NCBI RefSeq assembly: GCF_003352185.1
Contig: NZ_CP029608.1
Location: forward strand, 2,046,001-2,110,000
Reading direction: 5' to 3'
DNA from: Pseudomonas kribbensis
GTDB taxonomy: Bacteria > Pseudomonadota > Gammaproteobacteria > Pseudomonadales > Pseudomonadaceae
Length of the DNA: 64,000 nucleotides
Shown: positions 1-9,022 of the stretch, piece after piece
Position numbering within the stretch: the stretch's first letter is position 1
Layout: each line of letters starts with the position of its first letter
Made by a program: the position numbers and the translations under genes
The notes under the pieces: model-generated
Told to the model about the DNA's origin: nothing
Databases searched by the model: none
What the model saw: only the letters and a program-made list of their open reading frames with translations

Positions 1-3000
1 CGTTGGCGCTGTAGGCAAAGTCGCGGCGATACAGCGCGCTGCGTTGATGGCCTACGGCGTGGGAGTGCAATCGTCCTTGTTCGTCGTAGGCATATTCGCT
101 GAGCAGTAGGCCTTGCTGGCGCTGCTGTTCGCGACCGTTCAGGTAGACGTGGCGGGTGAGCAAGGCGCCGTTGAGGTCGATCGCGGTCAGCGCGCCGCCC
201 TTGGCGTAGTGGTAATCGAGCTTGCTGTTGTCCGGCAGACGCATCCGGGTCAGTTGGCCGCAGGCGTCGTAGGTGTAACGCAGCGTGCCCCAGCCCTGAT
301 GCTCGCGCACCAGTCGGTCCTGCAGGTCGTATTCGAAGGCCAGTGGGTGATCCTGGCCGTCATCCACACCGACCAAACGGCCCAAACGGTCATAGCGATA
401 GCTGACCTCAACTCCGTCCGGCAGGGTCTTGAGCAGCAGACGCCCAGCAGCATCACGTTGATAGCCGGTGACCAGCGTCGAGCCGTCGTCACCGAACTCG
501 GTCTTCTCCAGCAGATGGCCGTTGCGGTCGTAGGCATACGCGGTACGCCGCCCATCAAAGCCGGTTTCCTGTCGGATCAATCCGGTCGGCGTGTAGTCCA
601 GCCGGTACTTTTCGCCGGACTCGTTCTCGATCTCCGTGAGCAACAGCTGCGCATGGTCGTAGCGGTATTGCAGCCGCGTGCCGTCGGGCTTGATCCGCCG
701 GCTGACCAGGTGCAGGTCGTCGTCATACTCGTAGCGGGTGATGCGCCCCAACTCATCGCGTTCGGCGGTGATCTGGCCGTAGGCGCTGTAGGACCAGGCA
801 CGGGTGGCACCGGTCGGCGAGGTGGCCTGGATCAGCCGTCCGACGGCGTCCCACACATGACGGGTGACCGCGCCGTGTTCGTCTTGCGCAGTAATCCGCC
901 GTCCCAAGGCATCGTAGGAAAACTTCCGAACCCCACCGTTGGGCAGGCTTTCCTCGACCAACTGGCCAAGGTCGTTCCACACGAACACATGCCGACCGCT
1001 GTCCGGATAACGGATCGACAGCAGCCTCCCCTGCGGGTCGTGGTGGTAATGGGTGACATGACCGTCAGGATCGACCGCCTCGGTGATATCGCCCTGGGCA
1101 TTACGCCGGTAGGTCCACTCCGCCTCGCCCCGGCTACGGCGGTGCAGGAAACCGTTGCGGTACTCGTAGGACGTCGGCGTATCGTCCGGCGGAATCAGCG
1201 CGATCAGCCGTCCGGCGTCGTCATAGCGGTACTCGGTGACCGCCCCCAGCGCATCCTGCTCGGCGATCAGCCGGCCCTGCGCATCGTAGGCCTTGAGCTG
1301 CTCGCCACCGTCGGCCGCGACCTGACGCACCAGCCGCGCCGTGTCGTCGTGGACGTAAACCTCTTCACGGCCGTCGACGTACTGCACTCGCACGCTGCCG
1401 GCGTCGTCCCAGACGTAACGCGTGTCCATCTGCGAAAACGACGCCCAGTGCCGCACGCAACGCGCGGCCTTGCCGGAACGTTCCCACTCCCAGAAGAAAC
1501 TCGCGCCACCGGTTAACTGCCGTTGCAGGATGACGTGCCGGTCGTCGTAGTCGTAACGCTCGCTTTCGCCGACGGCGTTGGTCGCCTCGATCAACCGATG
1601 ACGGGCATCAAAGCGGTAGCTGACCAGCGTCTGCTCGGTACGCCAGGCAGCTTCGCGCCAGACTTGATAGTCCACGGCCACCAGATGCGCCCGCTCGTAG
1701 CGCAGCAACAAGGAACGACCGGCCCCGTTATCGAGGCGCTCAACCCGATCCAGACGATCACGCGTAATACGCAGCCGATTGCCATAGGCATCGCTGACAG
1801 CAGTCAGACGCCCAGCCCGAAAGTGATAAAACCGCGCCGCATCCCCCGCCAGCGCAACGATCAGTTCCTCCGGCTCATCCCCGAGAAAGATCGCCGCCCG
1901 CGACAAACTGTTGTGAATCGCCGGCCGCTCAACACTCGGCAAGGGAAACCGCGTCCGCCGGTTCTCATGGTCAACCCAGACCACCGAAGCGCCATCAATC
2001 TCCAGCCGATGCGCCAGCGAGTGACTCCAGCCAAACCCCAACCCGACATCGATTTCCACTGCACTGGTGCGATACAACCGGCTGAACTCGAAGGGCAACA
2101 ACCCGTCGAGCACGCCATCGGTCAGCGTCAGCAGCTCTTCGCCGGTGACCATCGACACCGGGCAACCATTGGTGCAGGTGCGGGGGACGCAATCGGCGCT
2201 GTCGCCGTTGGGGTTCTTCGCCTGAGCCGACGCATCGTCGCGAGGCTCATGCCGCTCCATTCGCGTCGTGCCGTGTGACTTGTTACGCGCAATGGCCGCC
2301 GGATTGGGCACCGTCAGCACCTGCGCATCCGCCGTGCGAATCTCCAGCGGAACCGCAGGCGTCGGCCGCAACGGTGCCGGACGCGCATTGATCATCAGCG
2401 GTTTCAAGGCGGCCGCATGCCGAGCCAGATCGGGTGCCGAAGTCAGCTCCGCCAAACGCAACGCCGACGCCGCCAGCCATTCCCGGGCACGCGGCGACTT
2501 GATCTTGCCGAGCACCTTGGCGCTCAACCGCAGCGGAACCCCCATGCCCGCCGACACGCGCATCAACAGAAAGCCGATCAGCAATTCGACCCGAACTTCA
2601 GCCACCACCTCGGCCAGATACTGCGGCGGCAGCATCTTCAGCCAACTGGTGAACGCCGCCAGATGAATGAACAGCAACGGCTCGTCGCTGAGCATCAGCA
2701 GGCCATTGGCGATGGCTTCGGAGGAGGCCTCGAGCAAGGCTTCCAGCTCGACGCCGGACAGGTATTGCAGCAGTTTTTCGCTGTTGGCCTGCAAGTCGGC
2801 GAGCAGGGCAAACAGCTGTTTCACGTCATCCCAGACGCCGTTCAGGGCCGTTTCGAAACCGCGCCAGTCGGCCTGCTGCAACTGACCGTAACGCTCCAGG
2901 AAACCCGCGCTGGAAAACTCCGCCCATTGCGGTTGAAACCCGACCCATTCCTCACGCAACCATTTTTCCAGGCCATCAATGAGCCCTTGATACGAGGCAT

Positions 3001-3505
3001 ACAGCGTCTGGATATGCGCGGTGGAAACATCGGGAAAGAAGGTGATGCGATAACGCTGGCCCCGGTCGCAGTCGTCGACTTCGAGAATGCCGCTGGGGCC
3101 GATGGTGTAATGCTGCGGTTCGCCGAATTTCAGGACGCCGCCGACATCGGAAATGACCGGTTCCAGGGTCACCGGCGTATCGCCGATCGGCACGAAGCGC
3201 GCAGCTTCGAACATGTGCACCAGCGTCAGGGGCCCGGCAACGGGGCACATGACTACGGAAGTGCTGATGGGTTTTCGACTGCCAACCGGCGCACTGAGCT
3301 GGACATCGTTGCCGACCTTGAACACCTGATCGACATCCAGCGCGGTTCCCGTCCAGAACTGCTCGGCCCAGCTTTCATAGTCGTTGAGGCAGAGGCGGAA
3401 CTCCTGAAACAGTTTCTCGGCGTCGGGCTGGTCAGGGTTCAGCGCAGCCACCACCAGCAAACCGATGCTGTTGTTCAGGTACAGGAGTCGATCGGATGGA
3501 AGCAT
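1..3505 (-). CDS. Rhs/YD-repeat toxin-type protein, C-terminus missing (partial)
   Basis: A reading frame with no stop codon runs from an ATG at 3505 to the left edge, giving about 1168 residues. A stop lies three codons upstream of the ATG, which fixes the start. Residues 1-440 are a non-repetitive N-terminal region without a PAAR domain that I can recognise. From about residue 445 comes a cysteine-containing stretch, CVPRTCTNGCPVSMVTGEE, that opens a DUF6531-like segment. From about residue 570 to the edge there are many YD/RHS repeats (for example ALGAVTEYRYDDAGRL, DEHGAVTRHVWDAVGRL). Such proteins form a beta-cocoon shell that carries a variable C-terminal toxin, often delivered by type VI secretion. 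The toxin tip and any immunity gene lie outside the window, so the toxic activity is unknown. No vgrG or eag chaperone gene is seen upstream. Confidence 0.9.
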   Translation of the reverse strand, partial: MLPSDRLLYLNNSIGLLVVAALNPDQPDAEKLFQEFRLCLNDYESWAEQFWTGTALDVDQVFKVGNDVQLSAPVGSRKPISTSVVMCPVAGPLTLVHMFEAARFVPIGDTPVTLEPVISDVGGVLKFGEPQHYTIGPSGILEVDDCDRGQRYRITFFPDVSTAHIQTLYASYQGLIDGLEKWLREEWVGFQPQWAEFSSAGFLERYGQLQQADWRGFETALNGVWDDVKQLFALLADLQANSEKLLQYLSGVELEALLEASSEAIANGLLMLSDEPLLFIHLAAFTSWLKMLPPQYLAEVVAEVRVELLIGFLLMRVSAGMGVPLRLSAKVLGKIKSPRAREWLAASALRLAELTSAPDLARHAAALKPLMINARPAPLRPTPAVPLEIRTADAQVLTVPNPAAIARNKSHGTTRMERHEPRDDASAQAKNPNGDSADCVPRTCTNGCPVSMVTGEELLTLTDGVLDGLLPFEFSRLYRTSAVEIDVGLGFGWSHSLAHRLEIDGASVVWVDHENRRTRFPLPSVERPAIHNSLSRAAIFLGDEPEELIVALAGDAARFYHFRAGRLTAVSDAYGNRLRITRDRLDRVERLDNGAGRSLLLRYERAHLVAVDYQVWREAAWRTEQTLVSYRFDARHRLIEATNAVGESERYDYDDRHVILQRQLTGGASFFWEWERSGKAARCVRHWASFSQMDTRYVWDDAGSVRVQYVDGREEVYVHDDTARLVRQVAADGGEQLKAYDAQGRLIAEQDALGAVTEYRYDDAGRLIALIPPDDTPTSYEYRNGFLHRRSRGEAEWTYRRNAQGDITEAVDPDGHVTHYHHDPQGRLLSIRYPDSGRHVFVWNDLGQLVEESLPNGGVRKFSYDALGRRITAQDEHGAVTRHVWDAVGRLIQATSPTGATRAWSYSAYGQITAERDELGRITRYEYDDDLHLVSRRIKPDGTRLQYRYDHAQLLLTEIENESGEKYRLDYTPTGLIRQETGFDGRRTAYAYDRNGHLLEKTEFGDDGSTLVTGYQRDAAGRLLLKTLPDGVEVSYRYDRLGRLVGVDDGQDHPLAFEYDLQDRLVREHQGWGTLRYTYDACGQLTRMRLPDNSKLDYHYAKGGALTAIDLNGALLTRHVYLNGREQQRQQGLLLSEYAYDEQGRLHSHAVGHQRSALYRRDFAYSAN

Positions 3506-3748
3506 TCGCAGTCACTCGCGCGCATCAAGGGATGGCGCGAAACTTTGCGGGGGATCAAACAGGAAAGAAGTCAGGCAAGTAGGCGATGTCTGTAGGGCAA
3601 TTCTCTAAATGTGCCTGGCAACGTTCGGCGGACAACCGACATTGCCCGTTGCTCAACCTCGGCCGCGCTCGTTATGCTGCTGAACCCTTTAATCAGATCC
3701 GAGCAGCGGTACCCGATGCCGCCTGGGATGTTTTTGATAACGGATCCG

Positions 3749-4447
3749 ATGATGAATGCACCGCTGAAGGCGTTCGGCCCGATCAAGGCCGTGATTTTCG
3801 ATATGGACGGTTTGCTGCTGGACACCGAGGGCATCTACACCGAGGTTACCTCGCTGATTGCCGAGCGTTACGGGCGTACCTTCGACTGGAGCATCAAGCA
3901 GAACATCATCGGGCGTGGCGCAGGTGATCTGGCCCGTTATGTGGTCGAAGCGTTGGATCTGCCGATCACCGCCGAAGAGTTTCTGGTGATTCGCGAGCCG
4001 CTGATGCGCGAGCGTTTTCCCACCGCGCAAGCGATGCCGGGGGCCGAGGAACTGATTCGTCACCTCAAGGCGCACAACATTCCGATTGCCGTCGGTACCA
4101 GTTCGTCGCGCCAGTCGTTCGGTCAGAAAACCACGTTGCACCGCGACTGGTTTGCGTTGTTCGACTTCATCGTCACCGCTGACGACCCGGAAGTCGGTGC
4201 GGCCAAACCGGCGCCGGACATTTTCCTCACCGCCGCTCGCCGCCTCGGTGTGGCGCCGGAAGATTGTCTGGTGTTCGAGGATTCGCCGTTTGGCGTGACA
4301 GCCGCGAAAGCAGCGGGCATGACCGCCATCGCGATTCCCGATGCCGCCATGGCCGATGAAAAATACGCACACGCCGACGGGATTCTTCGTACGTTGAAAG
4401 CGTTCACGCCGAGTGCCTGTGGTTTGCCGGCGCTGGACTGGGCCTGA
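3749..4447 (+). CDS. HAD-superfamily phosphatase (subfamily IA)
   Basis: 232-residue haloacid-dehalogenase-type hydrolase. The nucleophile motif DMDGLLLDTE sits at residues 18-27, motif II at TSSS, motif III Lys in KPAPDIF, and motif IV in FEDSPFGV. Size and cap arrangement match the group that includes beta-phosphoglucomutase-like and pseudouridine-5'-phosphatase-like enzymes; the substrate cannot be read from sequence. The open frame extends upstream to 3611, but similarity to the family begins only at the tandem ATGs at 3749/3752, so I chose 3749. The ribosome site there is weak. The gene is divergent from the Rhs gene and convergent with the SDR gene, from which a strong terminator separates it. 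Confidence 0.85.
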   Translation: MMNAPLKAFGPIKAVIFDMDGLLLDTEGIYTEVTSLIAERYGRTFDWSIKQNIIGRGAGDLARYVVEALDLPITAEEFLVIREPLMRERFPTAQAMPGAEELIRHLKAHNIPIAVGTSSSRQSFGQKTTLHRDWFALFDFIVTADDPEVGAAKPAPDIFLTAARRLGVAPEDCLVFEDSPFGVTAAKAAGMTAIAIPDAAMADEKYAHADGILRTLKAFTPSACGLPALDWA

Positions 4448-4462
4448 TCAAACCGCAAACAT

Positions 4463-4502
4463 AAAAACGCCGCCCCTCTGTAAAAGGAGGGGCGGCGTTT
4501 TT
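4463..4502. terminator. Bidirectional intrinsic terminator
   Basis: A 16-bp perfect inverted repeat with an 8-nt loop, core ACGCCGCCCCTC / GAGGGGCGGCGT, flanked by A5 on the left and T5 on the right. It can therefore end transcription from both the HAD gene and the convergent SDR gene. Confidence 0.93.
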
Positions 4503-4523
4503 CATTATCAAGAATCTGATCAA

Positions 4524-5270
4524 TCAGGCGCCGAAACCACCGTCGATGCTCAGGCTGGCACCGGTGATGTAACCGGCTTCCGGGCCTGCGAGGTAGGCGA
4601 CGAAGCTGGCGATTTCCTCGGCTTTGCCGTAACGACCGACCGCCATCAGCGGAATCAGGCTTTCGGCAAAGTCGCCGTGGGCCGGGTTCATGTCGGTGTC
4701 CACCGGGCCAGGCTGCACGTTGTTGATGGTGATGCCCCGTGGGCCGAGGTCGCGGGCCAGACCTTTGGTCAGGCCCACCAGGGCGGATTTGCTCATCGCA
4801 TACACGCCGCCACCGGCGAAGGGCATGCGGTCGGCGTTGGTGCTGCCGATGTTGATGATGCGTGAGCCTTCGCCCATGTGTTTGGCGGCTTCCTGACTGG
4901 CGATGAACACGCTGCGGACGTTGATTGCCAGGGTCTGGTCGAAGTCTTCCAGTTTGAAGTCTTCCAGCGGGGCGACGGCCAACACACCGGCGTTGTTGAC
5001 CAGAATGTCGAGGCGGCCAAAGGTTTCGACGGTCGCGTTCACGGCGTTGCGGATGGCGCCGGCATCGGCGCTGTCGGCCTTGATCGCCAGGGCTTTGCCG
5101 CCGCTCGCGGTGATGCTGTTTTGCAATTCCTCAGCCTTGGCGGCGGAGCTGACGTAGGTGAAGGCAACCGCGGCGCCTTCGGCGGCCAGGCGCTTGACGA
5201 TGGCGGCACCGATGCCGCGAGAGCCGCCTTGAATCAGAGCGACTTTACCGCTGAGGTGTTGAGTGGTCAT
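4524..5270 (-). CDS. SDR-family NAD(P)-dependent oxidoreductase
   Basis: 248-residue classical short-chain dehydrogenase/reductase. The cofactor motif GGSRGIG is at residues 15-21, NNAG is in the middle, and the catalytic Tyr-x-x-x-Lys is YAMSK near residues 157-161, with a Ser upstream in the IGST stretch. The C-terminal GPVDTDMNP is typical of FabG-like members. The closest general description is a 3-oxoacyl-ACP-reductase-like enzyme. It is not in a fatty-acid synthesis cluster, so a catabolic or detoxifying alcohol/ketone reaction is equally likely. It is divergent from a LysR gene 125 bp away, which suggests that regulator controls it. Confidence 0.88.
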   Translation of the reverse strand: MTTQHLSGKVALIQGGSRGIGAAIVKRLAAEGAAVAFTYVSSAAKAEELQNSITASGGKALAIKADSADAGAIRNAVNATVETFGRLDILVNNAGVLAVAPLEDFKLEDFDQTLAINVRSVFIASQEAAKHMGEGSRIINIGSTNADRMPFAGGGVYAMSKSALVGLTKGLARDLGPRGITINNVQPGPVDTDMNPAHGDFAESLIPLMAVGRYGKAEEIASFVAYLAGPEAGYITGASLSIDGGFGA

Positions 5271-5351
5271 GTTCGATCTCCAGAAATTTCAAGGCAGGCT
5301 GCCTTGGTGTGGTGTCGAGTATCTGCCCCTCGCCACCGGGCGAGTAGACCG

Positions 5352-5376
5352 TGGTTGCTATAGTCTGTGTAAACCA
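5352..5376. promoter_or_regulatory. Candidate LysR operator between SDR and LysR genes
   Basis: TGGTT at 5352-5356 and AACCA at 5372-5376 form an inverted repeat with a 15-nt spacer, followed by a second short dyad, CCAAAAGTTTGG, at 5374-5385. The position, 20-45 bp before the LysR start and within the divergent promoter region, suits an autoregulatory LysR box. The assignment is inference. Confidence 0.4.
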
Positions 5377-5395
5377 AAAGTTTGGAATGGCGGCC

Positions 5396-6337
5396 ATGGA
5401 AACCTTCAGCAGTATCGAATGCTTCGTGCGTAGCGCCGAAGTCGGCAGCTTTGCCGAGGCCGCGCGACGCCTGAGCCTGACACCGGCCGCCGTGGGCAAA
5501 AGCGTGGCGAAACTGGAAGCGCGCCTCGGCGTGAGGCTGTTCCAGCGTAGCACCCGTCGGTTGACCCTGACGGAAGCGGGGCAATTGTTTCTGAGTGAGG
5601 TCAGCGGCAGCCTGACCACCATCCAGAATGCCGTGAGCAATCTGGCCAGCGCCGGCGGTCAACCGGCGGGTACGCTGAAAGTCAGCATGGGCACGGTGTT
5701 CGGCCGCTTGTACATCGTGCCGCTGCTGGGGGAGTTCCTGACAAGGTTCCCGGCGATCAACCCGGACTGGCACTTCGATAACCGACAGGTCGATCTGATC
5801 GGCCAGGGTTTTGATGCGGCGATTGGCGGTGGCTTCGAGCTGCCCCAAGGCGTGGTTGCGCGCAGGCTGACGCCGGCGCATCGGGTGTTGGTGGCTTCGG
5901 CTGATTACCTGGATCGGCACGCGCCGATCAGCGAACCGGACGACCTCAAACTGCACGAGGGCATCCTGATCCGCTCGCCGCAGACCGGTCGCGTGCGTTC
6001 CTGGCAGTTGACCCATCGCACCCGGCAACACAGCCCGCTGACCCTCACGGCGCGAATGACCATGAGCGATTCCGAAGCCGCCTGCGCCACGGCGGCGCAG
6101 GGGCTGGGGATTGCGTTGGTGAGCATGCCGTTCGCTGTCGGTTATCTGGAGGCGGGAACGTTACAGCGGGTCTTGCCTGACTGGTACGTCGACGACGGCA
6201 ACATCTCCATCTATTACGCCGAGCACAAACTGCTGCCGGGCAAGACCCGGGCGTTTGTCGATTTCATCATCGAGCAATTTTCAACCCAGGGTCTCGCCGA
6301 GCGGTTCAACGCGCAAAACGTGCTGGCCAGCCGATGA
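5396..6337 (+). CDS. LysR-family transcriptional regulator
   Basis: 313 residues. The N-terminal winged helix-turn-helix (about residues 1-60, SFAEAARRLSLTPAAVGKSV) is followed by a periplasmic-binding-protein-like effector domain. Sequence type and layout resemble regulators that sit beside SDR or quinone-reductase genes. Starts at 5387 (MAAMETF) or 5396 (METF) are both possible; I prefer 5396 because GGAATGG lies at ribosome-site distance. Its 3' end overlaps the convergent racemase-like gene by 32 bp. The likely target is the divergent SDR gene. Confidence 0.88.
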   Translation: METFSSIECFVRSAEVGSFAEAARRLSLTPAAVGKSVAKLEARLGVRLFQRSTRRLTLTEAGQLFLSEVSGSLTTIQNAVSNLASAGGQPAGTLKVSMGTVFGRLYIVPLLGEFLTRFPAINPDWHFDNRQVDLIGQGFDAAIGGGFELPQGVVARRLTPAHRVLVASADYLDRHAPISEPDDLKLHEGILIRSPQTGRVRSWQLTHRTRQHSPLTLTARMTMSDSEAACATAAQGLGIALVSMPFAVGYLEAGTLQRVLPDWYVDDGNISIYYAEHKLLPGKTRAFVDFIIEQFSTQGLAERFNAQNVLASR

Positions 6338-7034
6338 TGGTCTTCGGCCGTGGGGTCGCATACGTCCGCACCTTGGACGTTGATAGCCCCAGACGAACCA
6401 GCGATTCGGCGATGGTCACGGCAGCAGTAACGCCATCGATCACCGGCACGCCGGTACGCTGACGGATCTTTTCATCGAGCCCGGCCATGCCGCCGCAACC
6501 GAGGCAGATCACTTCGGCTTTATCCTGAGTCACCGCCAGTTCAGCCTGATGCACAATCGCTTCCAGCGCCCGTTGCGGTTCGTGTTCCAGCTCAAGCACC
6601 GCCAGACCACTGGCGCGCACTGAGGCGCAGCGATCCCACAGGCCCGAGAGTTTCAGTCGATCCTCGATCAACGGAACGGTGCGATCCAGCGTGGTGACCA
6701 CCGAATAGGCGTGGCCGAGAAACATCGCAGTGCTGGCCGCCGCATCGGTGATGTCCACCACCGGCACGTTGAGCAACTCCTGCAAACCTTCGCGACCGTG
6801 TTCGCCGTAGCCGGCCTGGATTACTGCGTCGAACGGCTGGTCGTAGGACATCACCCGGTCCATCACGGCGATGGCGGCCAGGTAACTTTCGAAATTGCCC
6901 TCGACTGAATCGGCGCCGAAGTACGGCGTCAGGCCGACGATCTCGGTGCCGGGGGAGGCCACAGCCTGCGCCGAGCGGGCGATGGCCTGAGTGATGGATT
7001 CGGTGGTGTTGACGTTGACCACGAGAATTCGCAT
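6306..7034 (-). CDS. Asp/Glu/hydantoin racemase-superfamily protein, first active-site Cys absent
   Basis: 242 residues beginning MRILVVNVNTTESIT, the hallmark start of hydantoin/allantoin racemases. The second catalytic cysteine is present in CLGCGGMAG (Cys180). The first, normally in a CFGDPG-like motif near residue 75, is replaced: the sequence reads QAGYGEHG, with Gly75 where Cys is expected. A standard two-cysteine racemization is therefore doubtful; a lyase, isomerase or altered racemase is possible. It lies 54 bp downstream of an NCS1 permease on the same strand, so the substrate is probably a hydantoin, allantoin or related ureide taken up by that permease. No hydantoinase gene is adjacent. 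Confidence 0.8.
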   Translation of the reverse strand: MRILVVNVNTTESITQAIARSAQAVASPGTEIVGLTPYFGADSVEGNFESYLAAIAVMDRVMSYDQPFDAVIQAGYGEHGREGLQELLNVPVVDITDAAASTAMFLGHAYSVVTTLDRTVPLIEDRLKLSGLWDRCASVRASGLAVLELEHEPQRALEAIVHQAELAVTQDKAEVICLGCGGMAGLDEKIRQRTGVPVIDGVTAAVTIAESLVRLGLSTSKVRTYATPRPKTIIGWPARFAR

Positions 7035-7088
7035 GGGAAGTCCTTATTACGGTTGGTTCTGCGGCCCCGCGAAGGGCCGCCAAAAGAT

Positions 7089-8633
7089 TCAGTGGCTGAC
7101 GTTGTCGACGGCGATGGCTTCGCCGTCCACGTCGGCGTAATGCGGCTGGCGTTTGGCGACGATCAGATAAAGCATCCCGGCGATGCCGGCACCGATCAGC
7201 CAGGAGAAGGGCGAAACGCTGTGGAAGCCCGGCACCAGTGCCAGGACGATGGCGATCAGCGCGGCCGGAATGAACGCCGCCACCGCCCGCAGATTGACCC
7301 CGCGGCTGTAGAAATACGCGCCATTCGGGTCTTCGCTGTACAACTGCGGCACGTGGATCCGGCTTTTGCGGATCAGCCAGTAGTCGACCATGATCACGCC
7401 GTACAACGGGCCGAGCAGGGCGCCGAGGCCGGACAGGAAATACACGATCACCAGCGGGCTGTTGTAGAGGTTCCACGGCAGGATCAGCACCGCAATCGTT
7501 GCGCTGATCAGCCCGGCGCGGCGGAAGGTCAGGTATTTAGGTGCCAGGTTGCTGAGCACGAAGGCCGGGGCGACGAAGTTGGCCATGATGTTCACCGCCA
7601 CGGTGACGATCAGGAACGCCAGGCAACCGAGCACCAGAAAGAACGTGTTGGGGATCGAGGCGATGATTTCGGTCGGGCTCTCGATGATCCGCCCGTTGAT
7701 CTGAAATTGCGCACCGCACAGCAGGACGGTGATCCCGGCGAACACCAGAATATTCACCGGCAGGCCCCAGAAGTTTCCGATCTTGATGGTTTTGCGGCAT
7801 GGCGAGGAGCGGGCGAAGTCGCAGAAGTTGAGGATCAGCGTGCCGTAGATCGCCAGCCACAAGGCGCCGCCGGCAAAGATGTTGCGCCACATCTCGCCGC
7901 CGGTCAGCGGTTCGCGGATCGACCAGGCAATGGTTGCGTTGGCCTGGGTGTACATCCACGCGGCGAGGCAGGCGACGGTCAGCAGAATCACCGGTCCGGC
8001 GAAGGCTTCGTAGCGGCGGACCATCTCCATGCCGTAGGCCAGAATCCCCAGTTGCACGAACCAGATCGCCACGAAACACACCCAGCCCAGGCTCGACAGG
8101 CCGAGGATCGAGTTGTGGTCGTAGTCGGCGAAACCGGGATGGATCGCCGTGAGCAACACGCGAAACACCACCGACGCCAGATACGTCTGAATCCCGAACC
8201 AGGCGATGGCAATCACCGCCCGGATCAACGCAGGAATCTGCGCCCCGTGGATGCCGAAACTGATCCGGCTGATCACCGGAAACGGTACCCCGGTTTTCTG
8301 TCCCATGTAGCCGGACAGGTTCATGAAGAAATACACCAGCGCCGCGCCGATCCCCAGCGACAGCAGAATCTGCCAGCCGCCCAGGCCCAGGGCGTACAGA
8401 CCGATGGCAAACGAGTAGTTGGCGATGTTGTGCACATCGTTGGTCCACAGGGCGAAGATGCTGTATTTGCCCCAGCGCCGTCCTTCGACCTTGGTTGGTG
8501 CGAGGTCGCTGTTATGCAGGCGTGGACTCAATTGCAGCGGTTCGGCGATGCCGTCACCGGGTACGGTGTGATCGAGGGTTGAGGAGGAGGGCAGATTCAG
8601 CGCGATGTTGTTGTTCGAAAGACTCGTACGCAT
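7089..8633 (-). CDS. NCS1-family nucleobase/hydantoin/allantoin permease
   Basis: 514 residues with about 12 hydrophobic segments and the NCS1 pattern (NDVHNIANYSFAIGL near the start of TM1, RISFGIHGAQIPALIRA, NFCDFAR in the central region). NCS1 proteins are Na+- or H+-coupled importers of hydantoins, allantoin, purines or pyrimidines in the inner membrane. The frame is open to 8720, but the ATG at 8633 has AGGAG at ideal spacing and begins MRTSLSNNN. It is co-directional with the racemase-like gene, which suggests a small ureide-uptake operon. Substrate specificity is not decided by sequence alone. Confidence 0.87.
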   Translation of the reverse strand: MRTSLSNNNIALNLPSSSTLDHTVPGDGIAEPLQLSPRLHNSDLAPTKVEGRRWGKYSIFALWTNDVHNIANYSFAIGLYALGLGGWQILLSLGIGAALVYFFMNLSGYMGQKTGVPFPVISRISFGIHGAQIPALIRAVIAIAWFGIQTYLASVVFRVLLTAIHPGFADYDHNSILGLSSLGWVCFVAIWFVQLGILAYGMEMVRRYEAFAGPVILLTVACLAAWMYTQANATIAWSIREPLTGGEMWRNIFAGGALWLAIYGTLILNFCDFARSSPCRKTIKIGNFWGLPVNILVFAGITVLLCGAQFQINGRIIESPTEIIASIPNTFFLVLGCLAFLIVTVAVNIMANFVAPAFVLSNLAPKYLTFRRAGLISATIAVLILPWNLYNSPLVIVYFLSGLGALLGPLYGVIMVDYWLIRKSRIHVPQLYSEDPNGAYFYSRGVNLRAVAAFIPAALIAIVLALVPGFHSVSPFSWLIGAGIAGMLYLIVAKRQPHYADVDGEAIAVDNVSH

Positions 8634-8799
8634 TCCGGCAGGCTCCTGATGTTCGGGCCGCGATGACTGTGCATGAGCGCTCGGGCTCGGCAGATCTTCG
8701 TCGCGACGCTGAAACATCACTGGTTACGGGGCATCTGCAGCCTGTACGGGATAGGGCGCTTCAGGCTTGCGGATCGAAAGTGTGGGTTCATGTTTTGCA

Positions 8800-8815
8800 G
8801 TTTTGTATACAAAAC
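8800..8815. promoter_or_regulatory. Palindromic operator, GntR type, upstream of NCS1 permease
   Basis: GTTTTGTATACAAAAC is a perfect 16-bp palindrome about 170 bp before the permease start. The TTGT-AT-ACAA core is typical of sites bound by FadR/FCD-type GntR regulators. No regulator of that type is adjacent, but a similar site (ATTGTGTACAAT) lies at 58489-58500 before the GntR gene of the purine block. Confidence 0.6.
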
Positions 8816-9022
8816 ATGTATGCACTTAAGCCAGATCTGTGCCAGTCAGCGATCTATGAAAACCACCACTGATTTCGAAAAGTTATTGAATAGCGCCAAG
8901 TCACTGAAATTCAGGCGATATAAATTGACCGTTCGAACAGGTATTTATTTTTCGGAAGGGATTTTGGCGGACGCCGGAAGGGATCGCTTTGGCAGCGGAA
9001 TGTAACTTTTCAGGGCGTAGAA

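Noticed and set aside
113..1516. 467-codon plus-strand frame at the left edge
   Set aside because: Antisense to the Rhs repeats, whose YD pattern is unmistakable on the minus strand.
2417..3595. 392-codon plus-strand frame
   Set aside because: Antisense to the Rhs N-terminal region; Gln/Arg/His-rich without any recognisable motif.
7053..8582. 509-codon plus-strand frame
   Set aside because: Antisense to the NCS1 permease; highly charged His/Gln/Asp/Arg-rich shadow of a membrane protein.
8673..9005. Possible 110-residue gene upstream of the permease
   Set aside because: No ribosome site or similarity, and it contains the perfect operator palindrome; treated as regulatory DNA.
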